Of a DNA stretch of 7,756 nt, positions 1-6,168 are shown piece by piece (the first letter of the stretch is position 1; each line of letters starts with the position of its first letter). The DNA comes from an uncultured Synergistales bacterium. GTDB lineage: Bacteria; Synergistota; Synergistia; Synergistales; Aminobacteriaceae. Under the pieces are notes generated by a model. That model was not told the DNA's origin. It was given only the letters and a program-made list of their open reading frames with translations, and searched no databases. The position numbers and the translations under genes were made by a program. The stretch is taken from assembly GCA_905234205.1 (NCBI GenBank), contig CAJOGG010000054.1, forward strand, positions 1-7,756, in the 5' to 3' direction.

Positions 1-762
1 CGCAAGAAAAAAGCTGAACAGGCACGTGAAGAGGAGGAGAGCAGAAAACCTCATCACCCATACATACTCAAAGGGGCAAAAATGTGTGCGGCATTGCTTA
101 TTACGTTGGGACTTGCGTGCTTGGCCTTATGGTTTATTCAGCGTTGGACACCCGACAAAATTAATGAACGTGCGCAAAATTTATACGAGCAAAGAAATTA
201 TGACGAGGCCATGAATTTATTTCAGGAAGGCTATAAACGTTACCCGAATGTGTTGACGTTCTTAACGGGATTGGCTCAAAGTGCGGAGAAGGCCGGGCAT
301 GTTCAGACAGCTAAGGCAGCTTGGAATGAATACATACACTTTTTGCCGGAAAAAGACACTGAAAGCAAGCGACACGCTCAAGACGAACTAAAACGCTTAT
401 CGCCTGATATTGAACCAGAACCAGAGCCAAAAACTCCAGAGCCTGAAACCAAGAATGAATCTCACGATATTGAACTTCAATTGCCAAGTAAACCTCCAGT
501 TGTGCCTGTAACGTTTGATGAATTTTTGACGGAAGCCAACAAAGCTTTTAACCTTGGTATGTACAACGTGGCTATAATATATTTTTTCCGGGCTATGGAA
601 CTCAATGGCAGCGATATAAGAGCTTACATAGGTCTTGCAGAATCTTTTAGGCTTAAGGGAATGAGATTCGATTCGATGCGTATAGTTATAGAGGCAAGGA
701 AAAAATTTAGACATAATACGACTATTGAGACAATCGCAAAATTTCTTGAGGGGGAAAATTAA
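1..762 (+). CDS. Membrane-anchored tetratricopeptide-repeat (TPR) protein, 5' end cut by window edge
   Basis: The reading frame is already open at base 1 and ends with TAA at 760-762, giving 253 visible residues. Visible residues 1-27 are strongly charged (RKKKAEQ..., then EEEE) and lead into a hydrophobic helix at about 28-46, which looks like a cytoplasmic tail plus a single membrane anchor. Two TPR-like helical pairs follow at about 54-118 (YEQRNYDEAMNLFQEGY is typical). A Pro/Glu-rich linker lies at about 135-170 with repeated E-P. A second TPR-like unit at about 172-240 contains AFNLGMYNVAIIYFFRAMEL. TPR proteins are protein-interaction scaffolds, and no catalytic motif is visible. No ATG, GTG or TTG occurs in frame before base 82. 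The true start is therefore either upstream of the window (preferred, because the open sequence is protein-like) or the ATG at 82, which has AAGGGG at 71-76 and would leave the anchor at the extreme N-terminus. The stop abuts the next start codon, so the two genes are probably coupled. The specific partner is unknown. Confidence 0.8.
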   Translation, partial: RKKKAEQAREEEESRKPHHPYILKGAKMCAALLITLGLACLALWFIQRWTPDKINERAQNLYEQRNYDEAMNLFQEGYKRYPNVLTFLTGLAQSAEKAGHVQTAKAAWNEYIHFLPEKDTESKRHAQDELKRLSPDIEPEPEPKTPEPETKNESHDIELQLPSKPPVVPVTFDEFLTEANKAFNLGMYNVAIIYFFRAMELNGSDIRAYIGLAESFRLKGMRFDSMRIVIEARKKFRHNTTIETIAKFLEGEN

Positions 763-1395
763 ATGAGTATTGTATCAACAGCAAACGAGATTATCGGAAA
801 CGACGTAGTGAAGGCATTGACGCGCAGAGGCTTTGAGGCTGAATACGTAGCTACAAGTTCAGAAGCACTGAAACGCATTCTTGAGATCATTCCGGAAAAT
901 GCAAGCGTGGGTATTCCAGGGACTGTTACTGTACGTGACATAGGAGCACTTGACGCACTGAAGGAACGCGGAAATATTATCTATCAACATTGGGGGCCAA
1001 TGACTTCAGAAGAAAGACGCGAGGCAAGATTCAAGGAGAATGAAGCAGACGTTTTCTTGACGAGTGCAAATGCAATCACACGTGACGGCGAAATCATCAA
1101 CATTGATGGAACTGGTAACAGAGTCGCGGGTATGGCTTGGGGAAATGGTCTAGTGCTGTTTGTGGTAGGGATAAATAAACTTGCCTTTGACTTAACCGAC
1201 GGGATCAAGCGTGCTAAATCTGCAACAATTCCCAACGCTATCAGGCAGAACGAGCAAACAGCTTGTGTGAAGGCCGGTCATTGTGTAAATTGTCACGACG
1301 AAGCAAGCATGTGCAGGGCGATTTTGATTCTTGCTCAAGCGGTTAAGGGTCGAAAGTATCACGTAATCATAGTAGGAGAAAATTTAGGTTATTAA
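763..1395 (+). CDS. LUD-domain (LutC/YkgG-like, former DUF162) protein
   Basis: This 210-residue protein starts at an ATG directly after the previous stop, with Shine-Dalgarno GAGGGGG at 748-754 (8-nt spacing). It has the LUD-family hallmarks: VGIPGTVTVRDIG at 49-61, ADVFLTSANAITRDGEI at 95-111, the IDGTGNRVAG block at 114-123, and a C-terminal VGENLGY at 204-210. Near the C-terminus four cysteines are spaced C168-x5-C174-x2-C177-x6-C184, as in clostridial-type members annotated as lactate utilization proteins. LUD proteins of the LutABC system take part in L-lactate oxidation to pyruvate together with the Fe-S proteins LutA and LutB. Neither partner is in this window, so a lactate role is only a family-level suggestion. 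The cysteine spacing could bind a metal or Fe-S cluster, but this is inference. It sits between the TPR gene and the asparaginase-like gene in an apparent operon. The family call is secure; the substrate is unknown. Confidence 0.85.
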   Translation: MSIVSTANEIIGNDVVKALTRRGFEAEYVATSSEALKRILEIIPENASVGIPGTVTVRDIGALDALKERGNIIYQHWGPMTSEERREARFKENEADVFLTSANAITRDGEIINIDGTGNRVAGMAWGNGLVLFVVGINKLAFDLTDGIKRAKSATIPNAIRQNEQTACVKAGHCVNCHDEASMCRAILILAQAVKGRKYHVIIVGENLGY

Positions 1396-1423
1396 CAATT
1401 AATTCGAGGTGTAAAAATTTTTT

Positions 1424-2413
1424 ATGGAAAACAGAGACAAAATAGTAGTGTTGCTAGCAGGTGGACGAATAGTTCAGCGTCATGAATCCCACGACACTCC
1501 AGAACTTACCGAAGAAGAACTATACGCGCTTTTACCAGAAGACTTAAAATCCCACGTAGTGTTTCAGAAATGGAGCAGTCAACCCGTATCGAATTACACC
1601 CTGGGAATGTGCGGCGACCTCATCAGCATGGTGACAAGTTTTGTTCATGATAATGGAGCAAGAGGCGTTGTAGTAACATGCGGCGTTCAGGCGTTGGCAG
1701 AGCTTGCTTATTTTGCTGACCTAGTTTGGGATTTGAATCCGCCATTGATTTTCACGGGCTCAATCTTCAACGCAGGAGCTACGAACAGTGAGACAAGTTT
1801 ACGCTTAACTCAATCAATCAGAGCTGCACTATCGGGCGCTTGTACGGGTAAAGGGGCGTTAATCTGCATTCAGGATTCAATTTATGCGCCGGCAGACGTT
1901 TTGAGAATCTCAAATTTCAATCGTTCAGGCTTGCTTGCGTTCCCTCAATCTCCGTTGGGAGTCTTCTCACAACCTTCAGGAAGCTATATTTCGTTGCGTT
2001 TTCCTAGACACAGATACACACAGAAAATTTTGATGCCTTTGCCTCGTAATATACCGGTGTTGAATGCTGCGTTAGGCGACAATGATTTATTGCTCCGGGC
2101 GTTGCTCGATAAACGCTATGAAGAACTTGACGGCCTCATAATTTCCGGGCTTGGTGATGGTGATGTGCCTTCGTTGTGGGTGCCGTTGCTGCGAAAAATT
2201 GTAAGGTCAGATATTCCGGTGGTATTGACTGCGCGTTATCCTGGAGGAATTGTTCAGGCCACGGAGAACTACGAGGGTAGCGCGTCGCAGTTGTTGGAAA
2301 TGGGATTAATCGGCGGAGGAATGCTCACGGCTTATCAGGCTAGAATAAAACTTGCTGTAGGGTTAGCTGCTAATCTCAAGGGACAAGCCTTGGCCGAGTT
2401 CATAGCGAAATAA
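1424..2413 (+). CDS. Asparaginase-fold protein, probably catalytically degenerate
   Basis: This 329-residue protein matches the length and order of type I/II L-asparaginases: an N-terminal beta strand plus AGGRI (12-16), the VVVTCGVQALAELAYFADL block (82-100), PPLIFTGSI (106-114), GALICIQDSIY (144-154), ADVLRISNF (157-165), then a small C-terminal domain containing DGLIISGLGDGDVP (about 235-250). Asparaginases hydrolyse asparagine to aspartate and ammonia. Aligned from memory with E. coli asparaginase II, the key residues are changed: the nucleophile Thr of GGT is Arg15, the Thr and Asp of HGTD are Val88 and Gln89, and the catalytic Lys is Arg161. It therefore looks like a non-hydrolytic or repurposed homologue. 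The ATG follows GAGGTG at 1406-1411 with a longish 12-nt spacing filled by an A5T6 tract. A GTG at 1409 is in frame but is followed directly by TAA, so it cannot be the start. The stop lies 1 nt before der. The fold is likely; activity is doubtful. Confidence 0.75.
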   Translation: MENRDKIVVLLAGGRIVQRHESHDTPELTEEELYALLPEDLKSHVVFQKWSSQPVSNYTLGMCGDLISMVTSFVHDNGARGVVVTCGVQALAELAYFADLVWDLNPPLIFTGSIFNAGATNSETSLRLTQSIRAALSGACTGKGALICIQDSIYAPADVLRISNFNRSGLLAFPQSPLGVFSQPSGSYISLRFPRHRYTQKILMPLPRNIPVLNAALGDNDLLLRALLDKRYEELDGLIISGLGDGDVPSLWVPLLRKIVRSDIPVVLTARYPGGIVQATENYEGSASQLLEMGLIGGGMLTAYQARIKLAVGLAANLKGQALAEFIAK

Positions 2414-2414
2414 A

Positions 2415-3752
2415 ATGGCTGGAATAGTTGCAATAATAGGACGCCCGAACGCCGGGAAATCTTCACTCTTCAATCGCTTAACCGACTCAAAAGATGCAAT
2501 AGTTGACGATATGCCAGGAGTGACTCGCGATAGACTTTATGGTGAAGTTGAATACAGGGGCAGAAATTTTTACGTTATTGACACCGGAGGAATTTTCGGA
2601 GAAGACACAGCCTTCAGCACAGGCATAAAAGCTCACGTTGATGAAGCAGTCAAGGAAAGCGACGTGATTATATTCTTGGTTGATGGTCATGACGGTGTTA
2701 CAAGCTCTGATGAAGAGATCGCCGACTTTATACGCAAGGCCTCGGGAAATGTTAAGCCGGTCATAGTTGCAGTGAACAAGCTCGACGATCCCAAACATGA
2801 CGATTTCGCGAATGATGCTTACGTTTTAGGCTTTGAGGAGGTTATCCCTGTCAGTGCTTTGCATAAACGCGGGCTTGATGAATTGCTTGACGTTGTTGTG
2901 AAATATTTGCCGCCTGATGAATTTGACGATGAAGAACATGAAGACGAAATAAGACTCGTAATTGCCGGTAAACCCAACGTGGGAAAATCTTCACTCCTGA
3001 ATAAAATCACTAACTCGCAACGTTCACTTGTTAGTCCCATAGCTGGAACGACCCGTGATCCCGTAGACATGAACATAAACATTGACGGCCAAGACTTCAA
3101 GATTATAGACACAGCAGGATTACGACGACGCGCAAAATTTGACGGCGATTTAGAATATTATTCGTTCGTGAGGACTTTAGCGGCTGTTGATAGATCTGAC
3201 GTGGCATTGTTGCTCATGGACGCTAGGGAACCCTGTACGGATCAGGACAAGAGAATCGCTGCACATGTTGCTCAAAAAGGTAAAGGCTTGATAATCGTGT
3301 TGAACAAGTGGGACCTGGTTGGAGGCGATGGGAATAAAGCTGATAAGTTGCGACAAAAGATTCGCGACGATATGCCGTTCTTGAGTTATGCTCCGGTTAT
3401 ATTTGCTAGCGCGTTAAGTGGTCGTGGCCTTGAGAAAATCATTCAAACAGTCTTGACCGTGAACGAGAACCGCAAAAAACGAATCCCGACGAATTTACTA
3501 AACAGGCTTATGCGTGACGTATTAGCTTTTGATCGTTTGCCATCAGACAGAAAAGGACGAGCCTTGAAAGTTTATTACTGCTCACAAGCTGATGCACTCC
3601 CGCCAACGTTTATATTTTTCGTGAACAAGCCAGAACTGGTTAATACGTCGTTTGAGAATCACGTGAAGAATAAATTACGCGAACTTGAAGATTTTACCGG
3701 CACACCCATAAGAACATTTTGGAGAGGAAAGGAGAAAGATAACGAACGATGA
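2415..3752 (+). CDS. der: Ribosome-assembly GTPase Der (EngA)
   Basis: Der is an essential double-GTPase that acts in maturation of the 50S ribosomal subunit in the cytoplasm. The 445-residue protein has the usual full length and layout. G domain 1 carries the P-loop GRPNAGKS (9-16), DTGG (56-59), NKLD (121-124) and SAL (147-149). An acidic linker follows at about 167-178. G domain 2 has GKPNVGKS (185-192), GTTRDP (211-216), DTAG (232-235), NKWD (297-300) and SAL (332-334). The KH-like domain occupies about 350-445 and includes RALKVYYCSQ. The only small deviation is Ala13 in the first P-loop, where Val is usual. The ATG lies 1 nt after the previous stop with no convincing Shine-Dalgarno, so translation is probably coupled to the asparaginase-like gene. 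The stop overlaps the nfeD start in ATGA. All nucleotide-binding motifs are intact. Confidence 0.97.
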   Translation: MAGIVAIIGRPNAGKSSLFNRLTDSKDAIVDDMPGVTRDRLYGEVEYRGRNFYVIDTGGIFGEDTAFSTGIKAHVDEAVKESDVIIFLVDGHDGVTSSDEEIADFIRKASGNVKPVIVAVNKLDDPKHDDFANDAYVLGFEEVIPVSALHKRGLDELLDVVVKYLPPDEFDDEEHEDEIRLVIAGKPNVGKSSLLNKITNSQRSLVSPIAGTTRDPVDMNINIDGQDFKIIDTAGLRRRAKFDGDLEYYSFVRTLAAVDRSDVALLLMDAREPCTDQDKRIAAHVAQKGKGLIIVLNKWDLVGGDGNKADKLRQKIRDDMPFLSYAPVIFASALSGRGLEKIIQTVLTVNENRKKRIPTNLLNRLMRDVLAFDRLPSDRKGRALKVYYCSQADALPPTFIFFVNKPELVNTSFENHVKNKLRELEDFTGTPIRTFWRGKEKDNER

Positions 3753-5044
3753 AGAAAGTAGCAATTACGATTTTACTTCTGTTAGTGAGTGTTTCGGCCT
3801 CATATGCTCAAAGCACAGTAACGCTTGCAGAATTAAACGGTACTGTCGGGGTACAAATGGAGGAATTTGTTAAACAAGTTATTCACGATTCAGAGAGCAA
3901 GAATGACTCGTTGATAATCTTTCAGCTTGATACACCTGGTGGACTCGTTGAGGCAATGCGGGGAATAGTTCAGGCGATATTGTCGTCTAAAGTCCCTGTT
4001 GCTATGTGGGTACCACCAGGAGGAAGGGCAGCTAGCGCGGGAGCGTTTATCGTTCAGGCTTCACATGTTGCAGCAATGGCTCCAGGTACGAATATCGGCG
4101 CGGCTCACCCTGTTGTTGCGTCGGGCGAGGACATCAGCAAAGAAAGCGACATGAACGCGAAAATCATGAATGACTTGAAAGCACAAATGCGTTCGGTTGT
4201 ACAGTTAAGGGGCCGTAATCAAGATATAGCCGAGAAAATGATCGAGAAGAGTATCTCACTGACAGCTACAGAAGCTTTGAAGGCTCATGCGATTGATGTA
4301 GTTGTGAGTGATGTAAGCGCATTGATAAAAGCAACTTCAGGACGACGAGTAAGACTCGCTTCAGGATTCGTGAACATAAAGCTTGACAATGAAGTGAAAG
4401 TTACGAAAGCTTCAATGTCATTCAGTGAACAGATAATTCAATTCGTCTCGGATCCTCAAATAGCTTACCTGTTAATCTCTGCTGGAATAATGGCAATATT
4501 CTTTGAGGTAATAACCCCGGGCGGTTTTATCTTGGGTACTGTCGGAGGCGTTATGCTGGTGCTTGGGTCAATAGGCTTGAAGATGTTGCCGTTTAATTGG
4601 GCCGGTATAGTGTTAATTGTCGCTGGCTTAATCGTCATGGCCATAGACTTAATCGCCGGAACAATGGGAGTATTAACTCTCGTAGGGTTGCCTGTGTTTT
4701 GTCTAGGCGGGATATTTTTGTTCAGAGTCCCGGGCGGGGAAATGTTGCAAATTTCGTTATCATTCATAATAGGAATAGCTATAGCCTTAGGATTGTGCTT
4801 TGTGTTCGTGGCGTATCTGGTGCTAAAGGGATTTCGTCGCAAAGTCTCAACAGGTCAGCAAGGCATGATCGGGCTTGAAGTTGAAGTCATCACGAGCTTA
4901 ATCGAAGGAGAACCCGGCCAAGTTATGTGTCACGGAGAAATCTGGAAAGCAAAAACAGAGCCTGACGCAGGAAATATCTTACGAGGCTCCATAGGAAGAG
5001 TAAAAGCTATTGACGGAATGACGTTGATAATCGAAAACTCCTAA
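3749..5044 (+). CDS. NfeD-family membrane-bound ClpP-class serine protease (long form, NfeD1b-like)
   Basis: This 431-residue protein has three parts. A signal peptide covers about 1-20 (KK then a Leu/Val-rich core, cleavage near SYA-QS). A ClpP/crotonase-like protease domain covers about 22-215. About five membrane helices lie at about 238-255, 259-278, 284-301, 304-325 and 335-358, followed by a soluble OB-fold NfeD domain at about 370-430 (GQVMCHGEIWKA). In the protease domain, QLDTPGG (59-65) and GGRAASAG (91-98) place the likely nucleophile at Ser96, and Lys138 (NAKIMND) is the candidate general base, as in the Ser-Lys dyad of archaeal PH1510. Known long NfeD proteins cleave hydrophobic C-terminal tails of partner SPFH proteins and are often encoded beside them. 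Its ATG overlaps the der stop by 4 nt. AAAGGAG at 3728-3734 lies 14 nt upstream, so coupling probably matters more. An SPFH gene lies 1.1 kb downstream, beyond an inverted gene. Domain identity is secure; the protease partner is inferred. Confidence 0.92.
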   Translation: MKKVAITILLLLVSVSASYAQSTVTLAELNGTVGVQMEEFVKQVIHDSESKNDSLIIFQLDTPGGLVEAMRGIVQAILSSKVPVAMWVPPGGRAASAGAFIVQASHVAAMAPGTNIGAAHPVVASGEDISKESDMNAKIMNDLKAQMRSVVQLRGRNQDIAEKMIEKSISLTATEALKAHAIDVVVSDVSALIKATSGRRVRLASGFVNIKLDNEVKVTKASMSFSEQIIQFVSDPQIAYLLISAGIMAIFFEVITPGGFILGTVGGVMLVLGSIGLKMLPFNWAGIVLIVAGLIVMAIDLIAGTMGVLTLVGLPVFCLGGIFLFRVPGGEMLQISLSFIIGIAIALGLCFVFVAYLVLKGFRRKVSTGQQGMIGLEVEVITSLIEGEPGQVMCHGEIWKAKTEPDAGNILRGSIGRVKAIDGMTLIIENS

Positions 5045-6105
5045 AACTTTTCAGCAATATCTTTCGCGCTAGGTGGGCAGCCTCTTACGCAGATAGTAGC
5101 ATTCATACAACAGTTCCCGATCCCTAATGAGACACCGGGAATTTTTTTGTCCCTCCAACCTTGGCCGATGAAAATATTTTTGCTCAAGCCTTTATTATTC
5201 ACGTACAAAGCTCTCACAAGTGAAGCATAGCAAGCCGAACACGCCGAGTCCTCGTGTACGTTGTGAATCAAATTTGCTACCGTGCCTGAAGGCTTCGAAT
5301 AATTTCCTGCGTTCTTGGGTTCGTTGAGGTTGATAATATCTTCGTGTTTGTAATTCGTGCTGCCTGCTCCCCATTTCTCCGCAAGCTTTATATAAGCTAC
5401 CTGATTTAATTCCAGTCCCATTAATTCGCAGCCGTATGCGTCAATCATAACAGGGTCGGTCCCCAAATACATTCGATTAGTCTGCACTGGGTTACCTCCT
5501 TCTTCAAAGTCAAGATCTCCGCAAATACTATCAACGATGATTAATCTAGGTGTTAGCACTGAACCAAGAGCCGCTATAGGTTTTGTGAGACCAAGTGAAT
5601 GAAATCGTCGCTTCTCTCTATCCGGTAAGCAGCCTTTGAGATTTTTTAGCGCACAAGTCATTACGGTTTGACAATGGCCTTTGAGTACAGGAAGGTCAAC
5701 TAATAAGCCAGCGTCAAGAGCTTTACAGCAAATTTCTATCGGGCCAATCTGTGTACTGACCGCACGAGTCTTATCGCGTTTGAGATCGTAAAATGGCACG
5801 TTGTATCTCTCACACACTTCATCATAGCCCGCGCGTTTCATTGCCCTCATGGTATCAGCCGCTACCCAACTCCCTTCTATGACGCTTATATCTCTGATGC
5901 CGTTCTCCCTGAAATATTCTATGCAGCCGCTTAAGACTCCGGGGTGTGTGGTTGCTCCGTTCTCTGGTGTGCCAGCTACAACAAGGTTCGGTTTCAAAGC
6001 TACGTTGCTTCCAGGTCGTACAAGTGAAATAGCGTTTGAGGCCCTCAATAAATTTTTTGTCATTGTATGTGCGTCAGTGCCGTAAATGTTAAATATCTTG
6101 CTCAA
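5041..6105 (-). CDS. DUF362 family protein with C-terminal cysteine cluster
   Basis: This 354-residue protein belongs to DUF362 (COG2006), a family of unknown biochemical function in anaerobes. Family-typical stretches are SNVALKPNLV (33-42), THPGVLSGCIEYFRENGI (53-70), LLVDLPVLKGH (134-144), CALKNLKGCLPD (151-162) and YLGTDPVMIDAYGCELMG (213-230). The C-terminal part carries C289-x2-C292, then C332, C333, C339 and C343 (RGCPPSA), which could bind an Fe-S cluster or zinc; that is inference. The start is TTG at 6105-6103. AAGGAG (minus strand, 6121-6116) sits 10 nt upstream, and an in-frame stop at 6123-6121 excludes any longer form. The first ATG would be residue 15, would lose the conserved-looking N-terminus and lacks this ribosome site. 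The TAG stop is interlocked with the nfeD stop. It is transcribed against its neighbours and so is probably separately regulated. Confidence 0.88.
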   Translation of the reverse strand: MSKIFNIYGTDAHTMTKNLLRASNAISLVRPGSNVALKPNLVVAGTPENGATTHPGVLSGCIEYFRENGIRDISVIEGSWVAADTMRAMKRAGYDEVCERYNVPFYDLKRDKTRAVSTQIGPIEICCKALDAGLLVDLPVLKGHCQTVMTCALKNLKGCLPDREKRRFHSLGLTKPIAALGSVLTPRLIIVDSICGDLDFEEGGNPVQTNRMYLGTDPVMIDAYGCELMGLELNQVAYIKLAEKWGAGSTNYKHEDIINLNEPKNAGNYSKPSGTVANLIHNVHEDSACSACYASLVRALYVNNKGLSKNIFIGQGWRDKKIPGVSLGIGNCCMNATICVRGCPPSAKDIAEKF

Positions 6106-6115
6106 AGTTTCTTTG

Positions 6116-6121
6116 CTCCTT
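6116..6121 (-). promoter_or_regulatory. Ribosome-binding site fixing the TTG start of the DUF362 gene
   Basis: On the minus strand this reads AAGGAG, 10 nt before the TTG codon at 6105-6103. It is the strongest Shine-Dalgarno near the gene's 5' end and is the reason for preferring TTG over the internal ATG at 6063-6061. Confidence 0.75.
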
Positions 6122-6127
6122 TATAAT
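6122..6127 (+). promoter_or_regulatory. Candidate -10 box of the hflK-like gene
   Basis: A perfect TATAAT lies 42 nt before the ATG at 6169, in the short divergent gap. A poor -35 (TTGCTC, 6098-6103) precedes it with an 18-nt spacer and would overlap the start of the opposing DUF362 gene. The predicted transcript start at about 6134 leaves a leader of about 35 nt that contains the ribosome site. A second -10-like hexamer, TACAAT at 6147-6152, lies too close to the ribosome site. No equally good minus-strand promoter was found; TAGAAT at 6148-6143 lacks a -35. Confidence 0.45.
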
Positions 6128-6155
6128 TCATGCGTTTAGTAAATTCTACAATATC

Positions 6156-6162
6156 AGGTGAT
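6156..6162 (+). promoter_or_regulatory. Ribosome-binding site fixing the start of the hflK-like gene
   Basis: AGGTGAT is complementary to the 16S rRNA 3' tail and lies 6 nt before the ATG at 6169. It favours that ATG over the in-frame ATG at 6130, which has no such site. Confidence 0.75.
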
Positions 6163-6168
6163 AATTTT

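Noticed and set aside
26..214. 62-codon + strand frame at the left edge
   Set aside because: It is out of frame with the TPR protein, which continues open to base 1, and its product shows no domain or plausible composition.
409..455. Short GAACCAGA/GAGCC-type tandem repetition
   Set aside because: It simply encodes the Glu-Pro linker of the TPR protein with mixed codons and is not a DNA-level repeat array.
1685..4059. GTTCAGGC repeated five times (1685, 1923, 2252, 3968, 4052), a possible uptake or Chi-like word
   Set aside because: Four of the five encode Val-Gln-Ala in frame with favoured codons, all are on the coding strand, and none is intergenic, so codon bias explains it better; a genome-wide count would settle it.
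4465..4842. 125-codon minus-strand frame within nfeD
   Set aside because: It is antisense to the membrane helices of a well-supported NfeD protein; its Ile/Pro/Asn-rich product is what hydrophobic codons give when read backwards.
5137..5153. GGGA-(T-rich loop)-TCCC, a possible terminator for nfeD
   Set aside because: The stem is only 4 bp with a 9-nt loop, no T-run follows, and it lies inside the DUF362 coding sequence.
6130..6168. Longer start for the hflK-like gene at ATG 6130
   Set aside because: There is no Shine-Dalgarno before it, the extra 13 residues are not family-like, and it lies close to the expected transcript start; ATG 6169 has AGGTGAT at good spacing.
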